From contig NZ_CP139418.1 of the NCBI RefSeq assembly GCF_034137685.1, forward strand, positions 1,515,001 through 1,579,000: a stretch of 64,000 nucleotides of DNA, given 5' to 3'. This document shows positions 34,634 through 43,376 of the stretch, one piece after another. The position numbers and the translations under genes are program-made. The stretch comes from Streptococcus sp. S1. Lineage in GTDB: Bacteria; Bacillota; Bacilli; Lactobacillales; Streptococcaceae. Position 1 is the stretch's first letter; each line of letters starts with the position of its first letter. The notes under the pieces are model-generated. The model had not been told where the DNA came from and made no database searches. It was given only the letters and a program-made list of their open reading frames with translations.

Positions 34634-35467
34634 TTATTTTATTACAATCGTCTCTTCCCACCTTCTTAGCACGTCTTTCAAAGGCTCATCTAGATAGCTA
34701 TAGGACTTTTCCTTAATCCAATCAGGAATTCCGTAAGCCGCTTCTGCTATGCTTCCTGTGATGGCAGCGAGAGTATCACTATCTCCACCGAGAGAAATAG
34801 CATTTCTGATAGCATCTTCGAAGTCTGTACTTTCAAGAAAGGCAATGATAGCTTGAGGTACTGTATTCTGGCAAGTTTCATTAAAACGATAAGTAGGACG
34901 AATTTCATCTAGTGATTGAGAAAGATTATATCCATACTCTTGCTCTATGTGTTCCTTGATGAGTCTTTTAATCTCCGCAGGGTTATCGCAACCATCACCT
35001 CCAAAGTAATAACGACACATAAAGATAGCATCAGACGTCGCCATAGCTCCCTTAATCCCTTCAGGATGATTATGAGTCGCCTCTGCAGAAAGATGGGCAA
35101 GAGCTCTGCTAGATGGCCAGCAACCTGTTCGTGCACAAAAGCCACAATCCATGACCCAAGCACAGGGAGAAACACGCATGGCAGAGCCATTGCCAAAGCT
35201 ATTATAAGGGGTGCGGTCATTGCTATGAATCCATGCGTCAAACCTAGTACCATAACCAGCATCAGGATACATCCTACCATACTTCTTCATGGCATCAATA
35301 AAGTCATCCTTCTGACCGCCATTCATAATGGCTTCTGCAACAGCACAGGTCATAACCGTATCATCAGTGAAAAAACAATCCTCACGAAATAATGGAAAGT
35401 CTTTCGTTTTAATGTTGTCCCATTCGTAAACAGAACCAACAATGTCTCCAACTATTGCTCCTAGCAT
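34634..35467 (-). CDS. ADP-ribosylglycohydrolase (DraG/ARH-like)
   Basis: The 277-aa enzyme starts MLGAIVGDIVGSVYEWDNIK. Metal-binding motifs of the ARH family are present: the FTDDTVMTCAVAEA segment (TDDT) and SLGGDSDTLAAITGSIAEA (GGDSDT). It hydrolyses ADP-ribose from protein or small-molecule adducts, and can serve as defence against ADP-ribosylating toxins; a defensive role here is inferred from the immunity-like setting. It starts 11 bp after the end of the adjacent hydrolase gene and the start follows AAGGAGG. Confidence 0.9.
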   Translation of the reverse strand: MLGAIVGDIVGSVYEWDNIKTKDFPLFREDCFFTDDTVMTCAVAEAIMNGGQKDDFIDAMKKYGRMYPDAGYGTRFDAWIHSNDRTPYNSFGNGSAMRVSPCAWVMDCGFCARTGCWPSSRALAHLSAEATHNHPEGIKGAMATSDAIFMCRYYFGGDGCDNPAEIKRLIKEHIEQEYGYNLSQSLDEIRPTYRFNETCQNTVPQAIIAFLESTDFEDAIRNAISLGGDSDTLAAITGSIAEAAYGIPDWIKEKSYSYLDEPLKDVLRRWEETIVIK

Positions 35468-35478
35468 CAGATTCCTCC

Positions 35479-36285
35479 TTATGATATATCAGATTCATTA
35501 CACATTTCCAATGAATCGCTCTTTAAAAACGGCTCTACCAAATCAATCCACTCTTGAGGTAGATAAGCTGATAAATAGCCGTGGTTATAGCCCTTAGCTT
35601 CATACAAGATCGTATTTTGATGCAGTTGTTGAAATAATTTCGCTGATGCTTTCACACAGTTTAATTCTTTTTCACCATAAATATACAGAACCTGGGCCTT
35701 GCTAGCAGAAATTGTGTCCTTCAACTTGTAACGCCCCATATAGGTTTTGTAAATGGTCACCAATGTTTTGATAGGCGTCCTTGGCAAATCCTCCAAATAA
35801 TAAGCTTTTATCTCCTCTGGATAAGCCAGTTTAGGATAGAGTTTGTCCATCATGCTTAATTGAAGTTTGCAAGAGAATTTACTGAACATCAGTTTACCAA
35901 ATAGAGCTACTAGAAAGATGCTGATTTTAGCTAACCTTGGTTGAGGAATACAGAGGCTTCCATCTATGATAACCTTCTCAGCTATCTCGCTGTCTAATGA
36001 CAAAAGCTCCATGGCAATTTGACCACCAAGAGAAACACCACCGATCGCAAACAGCTTCCCACCACAGTTTGCTTTGACATAGTCTAGGATCTCCAAAGCG
36101 GAATCTTCAGTAGAAACATAATCGAGTGGATATTCTTCGCCGTGGCCATTCAAAGTAGGTAAAATAACACGGTATTTTTTTGATAAGATCCGTGCTTGAC
36201 GAAGATAATTCCACCAAGAACTGCCACCGCCATGTATCAGCAAGATAGAAGGCAAATTCTTATCACCAAATTCATGGAATTTCAT
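35479..36285 (-). CDS. Alpha/beta hydrolase
   Basis: The 268-aa protein has the oxyanion loop LLIHGGGSSWW, the nucleophile elbow GGVSLGG (Ser), and late candidates for acid and base: YIYGEKELNCVK and KGYNHGYLSAYLPQEW (His). No signal peptide. Substrate unknown. It is upstream of the ADP-ribosylglycohydrolase gene and probably co-transcribed with it; the start follows AAGGAG. Confidence 0.85.
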   Translation of the reverse strand: MKFHEFGDKNLPSILLIHGGGSSWWNYLRQARILSKKYRVILPTLNGHGEEYPLDYVSTEDSALEILDYVKANCGGKLFAIGGVSLGGQIAMELLSLDSEIAEKVIIDGSLCIPQPRLAKISIFLVALFGKLMFSKFSCKLQLSMMDKLYPKLAYPEEIKAYYLEDLPRTPIKTLVTIYKTYMGRYKLKDTISASKAQVLYIYGEKELNCVKASAKLFQQLHQNTILYEAKGYNHGYLSAYLPQEWIDLVEPFLKSDSLEMCNESDIS

Positions 36286-36454
36286 ATTTAAACTCCTTAC
36301 TGTAAGACTTTCCTAACTACATCTTTGTTTAATCTGTTTGAACAAGCAGTGATACCTCTTTAAACAGAAAATCTCTAACATTGATTATCTAGATAGACCG
36401 ATTGTTACCTTTAATAATGGATGTCCTGTTCTAAAATTTAAAATATTTTTTCTG

Positions 36455-36521
36455 ACTAATTCTATTACTAGCCAATATAGTATAAATTATACAACCAATA
36501 AAAATGATAATAAAGATAACA
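36455..36521 (-). repeat. Duplicated 3' end of the CPBP gene (copy B)
   Basis: Sixty-seven bases match 37170-37236 with about five differences. That second copy is the C-terminal coding end of the CPBP protease gene, so this one is a residue of a duplication whose remainder was deleted or replaced by the gene at 36563. Confidence 0.7.
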
Positions 36522-36562
36522 TAGCAGCCAGTCTTACAACTTACTACTTTTCATATGATAAT

Positions 36563-37054
36563 TTACAAATGTTTTTCCAGCCACTCGATCTTTTTAAAAT
36601 CCTTATTGTTATTTTGTTCATTTCGATAGGAGTCTTGAGAAGAGGCTTTGTAAATACTTAGATACTGCTCCAGACTTGGAAGACGAAAAGTGATGCCTTC
36701 AATGTGAATAAGCTCTATATCCGATTCCGAAACTCCTGCAAAATCAAGTAAGGAATCGATACTTCCAAATTCAACACTCACTCTATCCTTTTGGAATTCA
36801 TGCTCATGAATATCTATTAAGACGTAGCCTAAGTCTTTCATCACTTTCATTATCTTGTCCCAGTCATAAATTCTGAGATGATCAGGTGCTTCCCAACCTC
36901 TAGGGTCACCAGGCACATGAATGTCAATGTCAGACGGCCCCCAATTTTCTTTCGTTCTAAACTCCAATCCCAAAGAACCCATCAGTGTCGGTGTAATTCC
37001 GACTCGATTTAAATGGAAACAAATGGTTTTAAATTCTTCAAATAAGAGACTCAT
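36563..37054 (-). CDS. Nucleotidyltransferase-fold protein
   Basis: The 163-aa soluble protein shows MGSLGLEFRTKENWGPSDID, the GS-x(n)-DxD pattern of minimal nucleotidyltransferases (MNT, antitoxin-like or aminoglycoside-transferase-like), then SVEFGSIDSLLDFAGV and a C-terminal helix. It lies between a CPBP tail fragment and the CPBP gene. Similar streptococcal genes are sometimes labelled phosphoribosylanthranilate isomerase, for which I see no support. Substrate unknown. Confidence 0.65.
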   Translation of the reverse strand: MSLLFEEFKTICFHLNRVGITPTLMGSLGLEFRTKENWGPSDIDIHVPGDPRGWEAPDHLRIYDWDKIMKVMKDLGYVLIDIHEHEFQKDRVSVEFGSIDSLLDFAGVSESDIELIHIEGITFRLPSLEQYLSIYKASSQDSYRNEQNNNKDFKKIEWLEKHL

Positions 37055-37142
37055 GTTTACTCTAAACCTTTCATCTAAATGTTCGTTATTTCTACTTTAT
37101 TCCCTTGAACAAAATCATCTTCATTTTCTAGAGTATATCCAG

Positions 37143-37895
37143 TTATTTTGGATACAAACTCTTTTCCTTACTAATTCTATTACTAGCCAATATAGTATAG
37201 ATTAAATAACCAATAAAAATGATAATAAAAGTAACATTAATTTTTAAAACAAAATAGAGATTTAACAAATTTGCGAACGCATGAAATAATATACAGTACC
37301 CCACAGATTTCGTTTGACGGTAAAGAAGCCCAAAAACAAAACTTAAAAATAATGTATATATAAAAAATAAGATAAAAGGAAACCCTTGATGACTTTCTCC
37401 AACTATAAACCATAAAGGCAGATGCCATATTCCCCAAATTGATCCTACAATCAAATTAGATTGCCAATAAGTATATTTTTTATCAAGTAATGGTTGTAAT
37501 ATTCCTCTCCATCCTAATTCTTCATGTCCACCACCAAAAAAAATTAGTTGTATAAAGAATAATGGCATCAGATAAATTGATACTCCATTTAATTCTAAGG
37601 AAGATACTGAAAATAGTATCAAAATTGCTAACAAATGAATAATGAAATAAATACTACTATTTTCTTTCTTACTAAATACAAAATGTTGAAATTTTATATT
37701 ATTCCTTTTCAAATAAAAGCCACTTGCAATAGCTGGACCAAGTGCACCTACTATATGTAATGTTCTTCCTATAATTGTTTCTAATCCCAAAATATGAGAT
37801 TGAGTAAATACGGCAAGAAGGCCCCAAGCTATATAAGTAATTCCAAATGTAAAACAAAGATAATTTTTTAAATTCCTTTTATCAATTTCTGTCAT
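37143..37895 (-). CDS. CPBP-family intramembrane metalloprotease
   Basis: The 250-aa protein has about seven or eight hydrophobic helices and all three CPBP motifs: HEELGWRG (EExxxR type), WGIWHLPLWF, and LFHAFANLLN. Members cleave within membranes; in streptococci many are bacteriocin-immunity or peptide-maturation proteins. Start follows AGGAAG. Its last 67 coding bases are repeated at 36455-36521. AT-rich relative to core genes. Confidence 0.85.
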   Translation of the reverse strand: MTEIDKRNLKNYLCFTFGITYIAWGLLAVFTQSHILGLETIIGRTLHIVGALGPAIASGFYLKRNNIKFQHFVFSKKENSSIYFIIHLLAILILFSVSSLELNGVSIYLMPLFFIQLIFFGGGHEELGWRGILQPLLDKKYTYWQSNLIVGSIWGIWHLPLWFIVGESHQGFPFILFFIYTLFLSFVFGLLYRQTKSVGYCILFHAFANLLNLYFVLKINVTFIIIFIGYLIYTILASNRISKEKSLYPK

Positions 37896-37987
37896 TTTTT
37901 CTTCCTAATCTTGATTATTCTACGTATAATATTTTTTTACTGCTTCTTAGTTGCTCTCGATTATAACTACCTATATTCTATCACAAA

Positions 37988-38073
37988 AAACATAAAAAGC
38001 CTTACAATCAAAGCCTTTCATTATTGATTCATACCAAGCTTTCTATGCTTTTACGAGCAAAGATGCACACTCA
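37988..38073. repeat. Left copy of the direct repeat flanking MEGA
   Basis: About 85 bp resembling 43377-43462 at roughly 78 percent by eye. Both start with a terminator-like AAAAGCCTT hairpin and end in GCTTTTACGAGCA followed by ACACTCA. On the minus strand both could encode ARKSxExx at the end of a lost gene. Confidence 0.6.
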
Positions 38074-38133
38074 ACATGTGCTGAGAGCTTTCTTCTATAC
38101 TAATAGACGAAAGGGTGTGAAAATGATTTTTAA

Positions 38134-38564
38134 ATGATACTGTGGAACGGAACAGTAGCCCTAGTATTGACTACTGTCGTTTCTATTCATATTGGCTATT
38201 CTAGGACTGAGATGAAAAAATCTATAAATGCTCAGAATAAAATTGAACCCGCAAATCTCCCCAAAACAATGGTGAGTCATGTACTTGTATTATTCCGAAA
38301 AAATACACCTCTGGTGCAGTGAGACAAATTGGTGTATCTTATAGTGGCTTCGTAGATGAAAGCTATACTCTACTATCACTCTTTGATGATGTAGAACAAA
38401 TTGAAAAAGATAATAGACTTCAGACAGCTATTGATGTTGTCAGAGAACAGTTTGGTTTTTTAGCCATACAAAAAGGAACCGTCCTAACTGAAGGTTCCAG
38501 AAATATTGAACGCAGTAAACTTATCGGTGGTCATTCCGCGGGTGGATTGGAGGGATTAAAATGA
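38134..38564 (+). pseudogene. Y-family DNA polymerase (UmuC/ImpB-like), 3' end only, frameshifted
   Basis: Only the little-finger domain and tail are left. One frame reads VLTTVVSIHIGYSRTEMKKS and ends LVLFRKNTPLVQ-stop; another continues with YTSGAVRQIGVSYSGFVDES and ends HSAGGLEGLK. Adding one A to the run of six As in CGAAAAAATAC restores FRKKYTSGAVRQIG, so a base was lost there. The palm and fingers are absent, so no polymerase activity is possible. Tn5252-type elements carry the full gene, which supports the origin of this block. Confidence 0.8.
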
Positions 38565-38896
38565 AACAAGAAAAAAATACAGTACAATTTTCAGAAATCC
38601 GTAGCAAAGGATGTAATGATATTGAAATGCTTGAAAGATTTTTACATGGAATCGTTGAAACAGCAACTTCAAAACTTCGTCAGAGAAAACTCAAAACAAC
38701 TGAAATATCGATACGACTAGTACATGCTAAATCTGAAAACCGATTACCATTGGAATTTACATTTAGCATTAAGCCAACAAGCTCATCTGTGATAATCTAT
38801 ACTGAGGTAATCAATCGCTTTAAAGAATGTTACACAGGTGGGGGAATTCAAGGTTTTACGATTCAATTTGATAAAAATACCCTTGCCTCTGCATAG
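38561..38896 (+). CDS. Little-finger-like small protein beside Y-polymerase remnant
   Basis: The 111-aa gene is intact: GGAGG precedes its ATG, which overlaps the pseudogene stop (ATGA). Residues about 43-102 (TTEISIRLVHAKSENRLPLE to CYTGGGIQGFTIQFD) align with the polymerase little finger next door: TT..SI...., I.P, V...F...YT.G. By that alignment it is a stand-alone little-finger-like domain without a catalytic part. Such a protein could bind DNA or the sliding clamp. I do not know a family name for it. Confidence 0.7.
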   Translation: MKQEKNTVQFSEIRSKGCNDIEMLERFLHGIVETATSKLRQRKLKTTEISIRLVHAKSENRLPLEFTFSIKPTSSSVIIYTEVINRFKECYTGGGIQGFTIQFDKNTLASA

Positions 38897-38908
38897 AAAG
38901 GATTTGAT

Positions 38909-39277
38909 ATGATTGACCGTTCATATTTACCATTTCAATCAGCAAGAGAGTACCAGGATACAAAGATGCAAAAATGGATGGGCTTTTTCCTATCTGAACA
39001 TGCATCAGCACTCTCTGATGATACAAACAAAGTAACGTACATGTCTGACTTATCACTAGAGAAGAAATTATTACTCCTCAGTCAAGTATACGCCGGGCAG
39101 CTACGCACACGCATTCAAGTGATTGAAAAAAACAAGCGTGTTTCCTACACTGGAACAATACCAAGTCTGACCAAAGATTTCATTTTGATAAAAACTACAA
39201 CAGGTCACATCAATTTGAAATTAAAAGACATTATTAGTATTGAACTTGTCGAGGAGGTGCTCTATGAATCAGCTTGA
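38909..39277 (+). CDS. YolD-like protein
   Basis: The 122-aa protein begins MIDRSYLPFQSAREYQDTKM, the pattern of YolD-like proteins found beside Y-family polymerases in Firmicutes and in Tn5252-type elements; its C-terminal half (VSYTGTIPSLTKDFILIKTT) is the beta-rich YolD core. The role may be a UmuD-like partner of the polymerase; here the partner is broken. AAAGGA precedes the start. The downstream gene overlaps its end by 14 bp. Confidence 0.82.
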   Translation: MIDRSYLPFQSAREYQDTKMQKWMGFFLSEHASALSDDTNKVTYMSDLSLEKKLLLLSQVYAGQLRTRIQVIEKNKRVSYTGTIPSLTKDFILIKTTTGHINLKLKDIISIELVEEVLYESA

Positions 39278-39563
39278 GTTTCAGCGTAATCACCTACAAA
39301 TGGACTATTATAGCGAGAGCTACCAAGATTTTGAACGTGACTTCTACCGCTACTCTAACATGAATATTCCATTGACCTTCCTAACTGATGATATCCTAAA
39401 AACAATGGCGACTTCACGTAAGAATTACTTTGTCCTCAATAAGGAAAAGTCCAGAGATAACCGCGATCACTTCTTCATATTTGAAGTAAGTACCGTAGAT
39501 GAGAATCCGCTAATCTATCATTATACATATAAGAAAACTACAATATATTTAGCAGAAAAATAG
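39264..39563 (+). CDS. DUF5960-like protein
   Basis: The 99-aa soluble protein (MNQLEFQRNHLQMDYYSESY at the start) ends the SOS-type gene set. I associate it with DUF5960, which accompanies Y-polymerase/YolD genes in streptococcal elements, but this is from memory. The ATG at 39264 lies 9 bases after GAGGAGG and inside the end of the YolD gene. Function unknown. Confidence 0.65.
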   Translation: MNQLEFQRNHLQMDYYSESYQDFERDFYRYSNMNIPLTFLTDDILKTMATSRKNYFVLNKEKSRDNRDHFFIFEVSTVDENPLIYHYTYKKTTIYLAEK

Positions 39564-39680
39564 GAGCAGTTCAATTGACTGTTCCTATTTTTAATATTCA
39601 TAAAATCTAAAGTCTTTATACTCTTTAACAATGGAGTCGCCAACCAGAACAGACTATACTGACCAGCGACTACCTTAAAT

Positions 39681-41144
39681 TTAATGTTTCAGATTTATTT
39701 TCTTATCTCTAATTTCATAAACTACATCTGCTACATTTTCGAGTAATCGTTTATCGTGGGTGATAAACACGATAGTTCCGGTGTACTCCTTCATTAGTAT
39801 TTCCAAAGCCTCTAAACTTGGTATGTCAAGGAAGTTACTGGGTTCATCCATTATTAGGATGTTATATCTACCCATGAGCATTTTAGCAAGCAACAATTTT
39901 ATAATTTCTCCACCGCTTAAAACAGATAAACTTTTTCCAATATCGTTCTGTTTGAACCCCATAGATGCTAGCACTGAACGAATTTCTGATATATTGTAGT
40001 CACAATCCTTCTGCATAAACTCCATAACATTCTGATTACTGTTGTACTTGTAACCATTCTGTGCAAAGTAACCTATTTTTGCCTTAGGCGAAATAGAAAT
40101 TCCTTCTTCATGGTTTAAGATCATTTGGATTAAAGTTGTTTTTCCGATTCCATTACCACCAGTTAACGCCACTTTTGCTCCTAACGGAATTTGAAAAGAT
40201 GCATTTTCAAACAGAGCCTTATCCCCAAATACTTTATTAATTTCTGCACCGACTATAGGGTATGGATTATGGAGCTCCAATGCTTTACTTTGCCTGAAAC
40301 GAATTCTGCGAATGCCTTCCGGAGCTTCTACTTTTCCTAAGGCCGCAATCCTGTGCTCTAGGGTTTTAGCAGCATTATACATCTTTTTTTCCTTACTTCC
40401 TATTGATTTTTGATGAGCTAAACGCCCTCCGTCTTCAGTACTTTTTTTCTTTGAAGAACCTTTTGCCTTCTGTTCTATTTTACGAGCCTGTTTTCGCTTT
40501 TCCTCCGCAGCCCTTTCCAATCGGGCACGTTCCGCAATAAATTGTTCGTATTCTGCAGCTTGGCTCTTACGTTCTTCCTCTTTCTGACGAAGATAATCAG
40601 AATAGTTTCCCCAATACTCAGTGATTTTGCCATCTTTCAGTTCCCATATTTTATCTACTATTTCATCAAGAAAATAGCGGTCATGGCTAATAACTAACAG
40701 TGCACCTGTAAAATATTTTAGCTGTCCTATTAGAAAATCAATTCCTTCACGGTCTAAATGGCTCGTAGGTTCATCCGCTAAAATACCATGAACCTGTGCC
40801 GATAAGGCCTGTGCTATTTTAAGCCTTGTTTCTTCACCACCGCTCATAGTCTGTATATTTAATTGCTCAACACCTAGCTTGCCTACAAGTGCAAAATCTT
40901 TTTCCTCCTGCAGAGTTACTTCGTCCAACTGGGGAATATAGGCAAGTTCACCCAGACGATTCATTTTACATCCTGGGGGAGTTAATTCTCCTAAAAGTAC
41001 CCTGAGTAAAGTGCTTTTTCCAGCACCATTTGCTCCTACTAAACCAATACGGTCATAATCATATACTTCTAATTCATTTATATCTAAAACATCGCGTCCT
41101 TTGAATTCCACACGAATGTCTTTTGCTTTTAATATTAATTCCAT
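39681..41144 (-). CDS. msr(D): ABC-F ribosomal protection protein Msr(D)
   Basis: The 487-aa ABC-F protein has two ATPase domains and no transmembrane segment. Walker A1 GANGAGKST (37-45), signature [13 protein letters not shown], Walker [12 protein letters not shown]; then a charged interdomain linker of about residues 190-290 ([20 protein letters not shown]); then Walker A2 [22 protein letters not shown] and [12 protein letters not shown]. It displaces macrolides and ketolides from the ribosome. It is the second gene of the mef-msr(D) operon; mef(E) ends 120 bp upstream. Length and sequence match Msr(D)/Mel of MEGA. Confidence 0.96.
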
Positions 41145-41263
41145 AACATTTCCTCCTGTCTATAATCGCATGCTTTCATTTGCTTGTATGCAGGGAAAAC
41201 CCTGCGATTTTAGCAGGAAGAGTTACATGAAAATAAGATACATAAATATTCCTCCAATATTGT

Positions 41264-42481
41264 TTATTTTAAATCTAATTTTCTAACCTCAGTTATCATT
41301 TGGCAAACTATAGCAATGCCAATAATTAAAATACCTGATAGTAAAAACCAATGATTTACACCGATTTTATCAGCAAAGAATCCAGAAAGAATTAACCCAA
41401 TTGGCATAGCAAGTGACATGATACTTCCGATCAAAGAAAATACACGTCCTAAATATTCAGGCTTAATTTTCTCCTGAAAAAGAGCTGTTTGCACACCGCT
41501 ATAAAATGGCACCGAAAGCCCCATTATTGCACAGCAAACTACGAATATTACAAATCCATTTGGAGGAAGTATTCCCGAAACGGCTAAACTGGTCCCCATT
41601 ATAAAAAATGAACTTGTTATTAGTAATACATGCTTTTCGAAGCCCCCTAATCTTCCTAATAATAAGCCTCCTGCTAGCATCCCAAATGCAAAGGAAATTT
41701 CCGTAATAGAAATATGCACAGGCGTTCCATTAAAGTGTTCCATGCTTATTAAAGGAAATAGTGCATTGATTGGCATATAAACAAAAGTATATAGTGTTCC
41801 TAAGAGTAATAAGGCAAACAATCCTTTGTTTTGTCTCAGAACCACAACTCCTTCTTTCATCTCCCTTATGAAATTTGGTTCTAAACTTTGCACTTGATTA
41901 CCCAGCTTAGGTATACGTACAATTGCTACCGTAATAGATGCAATCACAGCACCCAATACGTCGATGGCAATAATAGCATTTAAATCCCAAACGGAGTATA
42001 AGAGTGCTGCAACTGCCGGACTAACAATATAGCTTATAGACTGCAAAGACTGACTATAGCCTGCGCATTTCGTTAGCTGTTCTTCTGGTACTAAAAGTGG
42101 TGTAACCGCATTGAGTGCTGGGGTATGAAAAGCTGTTCCAATGCTACGGATAAACAATACTATCATAATCATCCAGACAGGTAGCTCCATACAGAATGCA
42201 ACAATAGCAAGCACTGCACCAGCTGCTGCGATAATTAAATCGGCACCAATCATTATCTTCTTCCTATCATGACGATCCACTAGCACACCAATGGCAGGTC
42301 CCAAAATCGCATAGGGTAAAAAACCTACTAATGAAGCCATAGACAAGACCATCGCAGATCCTGTTTTTTCTGTAAGGTAAAAAATAATCGCCATTTGCAG
42401 GATGGCACTAGTGATTAATGATACTGCTTGCCCTGCCCATATTGCATAAAATTTTCGTTTCCAATTGTTGTATTTTTCCAT
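41264..42481 (-). CDS. mef(E): Macrolide efflux MFS transporter Mef(E)
   Basis: The 405-aa protein has 12 predicted membrane helices and the MFS motif GVLVDRHDRKKI between helices 2 and 3. The sequence corresponds to Mef of MEGA as I remember it (starts MEKYNNWKRKFYAIWAGQAV, ends TEVRKLDLK), nearer to the Mef(E) than the Mef(A) variant in residues such as RKFYAIW, GAVLAIVAFCMEL and LLGRLGGFEKHV. It exports 14- and 15-membered macrolides using the proton gradient. Expression is attenuated by the upstream leader and induced by macrolides. AGGAG lies before its ATG. Confidence 0.95.
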   Translation of the reverse strand: MEKYNNWKRKFYAIWAGQAVSLITSAILQMAIIFYLTEKTGSAMVLSMASLVGFLPYAILGPAIGVLVDRHDRKKIMIGADLIIAAAGAVLAIVAFCMELPVWMIMIVLFIRSIGTAFHTPALNAVTPLLVPEEQLTKCAGYSQSLQSISYIVSPAVAALLYSVWDLNAIIAIDVLGAVIASITVAIVRIPKLGNQVQSLEPNFIREMKEGVVVLRQNKGLFALLLLGTLYTFVYMPINALFPLISMEHFNGTPVHISITEISFAFGMLAGGLLLGRLGGFEKHVLLITSSFFIMGTSLAVSGILPPNGFVIFVVCCAIMGLSVPFYSGVQTALFQEKIKPEYLGRVFSLIGSIMSLAMPIGLILSGFFADKIGVNHWFLLSGILIIGIAIVCQMITEVRKLDLK

Positions 42482-42544
42482 TTATATTATCTCCTGCATA
42501 TTATTTTGCTTGAATTTCTATTTTGAATAGCATTCTAGGCAATA

Positions 42545-42587
42545 AAAAATGCAGGCCAAACCCCACAATGTGGCTTTTGGTCTGCAT
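42545..42587 (-). terminator. Attenuator hairpin before mef(E)
   Basis: On the minus strand ATGCAGACCAAAAGCCAC pairs imperfectly with the TGGGGTTTGGCCTGCAT arm and is followed by a TTTTTT run, making a second intrinsic terminator about 60 bp upstream of mef(E). Confidence 0.65.
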
Positions 42588-42701
42588 ACATACAATTTGG
42601 AAACATTCATATTAAAGACATAGTTAAATAAAGGTATAGTTAAATAACCAATATCCTCACCGTAACTAATGAATGCTCAATATCGTATAAATAAGCACAA
42701 C

Positions 42702-42739
42702 AAAAAAGCCTATCATCGGGTATAGATTCTGCTTTTTTT
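42702..42739 (-). terminator. Attenuator terminator after the mef leader peptide
   Basis: The AAAAAAGC/GCTTTTTT stem, read on the minus strand, follows the leader peptide stop codon by 10 bases and ends in a T-run. In MEGA, ribosome stalling on the leader peptide by macrolides is known to favour read-through here. Confidence 0.75.
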
Positions 42740-42748
42740 ATTGCCAGC

Positions 42749-42775
42749 TTATCTTAAACGCATTGAGGCTGTCAT
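42749..42775 (-). CDS. mef(E) leader peptide (MTASMRLR)
   Basis: The 8-aa open frame M-T-A-S-M-R-L-R-stop starts at the ATG at 42773-42775, after GTAGGAGGAACC. The peptide is identical to the leader I know for the MEGA mef(E)/mel operon. The R-L-R ending is a macrolide-dependent stalling motif. Stalling would shift the RNA fold and let polymerase pass the downstream terminator. Confidence 0.92.
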   Translation of the reverse strand: MTASMRLR

Positions 42776-42815
42776 AGTTTCGGTTCCTCCTACATCTTTG
42801 TTTATATCAATTTAT

Positions 42816-42844
42816 AGTATAACACAACAAGATGATATGTTCAA
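42816..42844 (-). promoter_or_regulatory. Promoter of mef(E)-msr(D)
   Basis: TTGAAC (42839-42844) and TATACT (42816-42821) are 17 bp apart on the minus strand, 40 bp upstream of the leader peptide start. Confidence 0.8.
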
Positions 42845-42866
42845 TATAAAAGTTATGGAATGAGAC

Positions 42867-43037
42867 TCATACTTCCAATTCGATGCCAGATTTAAAGGAT
42901 ATGACGAAGTTTTCTTCATAGACTGTAACGCTCTGGATTATCTTCCTTAGTAGCAAGCGATTAGCTTTCACAAAATCTTCTGTTTGTAGTTTTAAAAATT
43001 CATCAGGATTTTCTAACTCAACCTCAAAATATTTCAT
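42867..43037 (-). pseudogene. Fragment resembling the C-terminus of a large serine recombinase
   Basis: The 56-codon frame (MKYFEVELENPDEFLKLQTE ... ending SGIELEV) includes LLRKIIQSVTVYEENFVISF. The VTVYExxFVxxFKSGIExxV pattern is the tail of large serine recombinases that move ICE- and Tn-type elements. A good ribosome-binding site (GAGGGAA) precedes the ATG, so the fragment may be translated, but the catalytic domain is absent. It marks the right border region of the element. Confidence 0.6.
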
Positions 43038-43095
43038 TTTACATTCCCTCATTTCATTTATTGATAAATTGAGTTTGCAAAAAAGAGTGGACAAT

Positions 43096-43376
43096 TTTTG
43101 TCTACTCTTAACCTTTAAAATAGTTTTTTTTAATCGATTTGAAGTTGCCTAAATTATTACTTATTCGGTAAAATGAAGTATTGCTTTCAACAGATTTCCT
43201 TCAACTACACTTCACTTGATTCAAACAAGGTGGGTACATTTCTATTCCCACAAACTCCTTGTCAATGGAAACAAACACGTACCCACAGGGTAAATGGAAA
43301 TAGAAACTGATAATTTCTAGCTATCACTTCTACTCATTCCAAAAATTTTCTCACTCTGATACTTACCCACCATAAA
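43096..43376. other. Intergenic flank of MEGA, no gene
   Basis: AT-rich sequence without an open frame. It holds GTGGGTAC near 43231 and its complement GTACCCAC near 43273, forming an inverted repeat with a 35-40 nt loop, and two ACAAACTCC/TGGAAATAG-like short repeats. I see no promoter or RNA gene. Confidence 0.4.

Larger units (their letters stand above)
38104..43095. mobile_element. MEGA macrolide-efflux element
   Basis: Content and order match the Macrolide Efflux Genetic Assembly known from S. pneumoniae: mef(E), msr(D)/mel and a set of Tn5252-related SOS-type ORFs (Y-family polymerase tail, YolD-like and companions). It carries the known macrolide-responsive leader with peptide MTASMRLR. 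No transposase is seen; a 56-codon segment at 42867-43037 resembles the C-terminus of a large serine recombinase. Boundaries are approximate, placed between the Y-polymerase remnant and that recombinase fragment. Confidence 0.78.
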
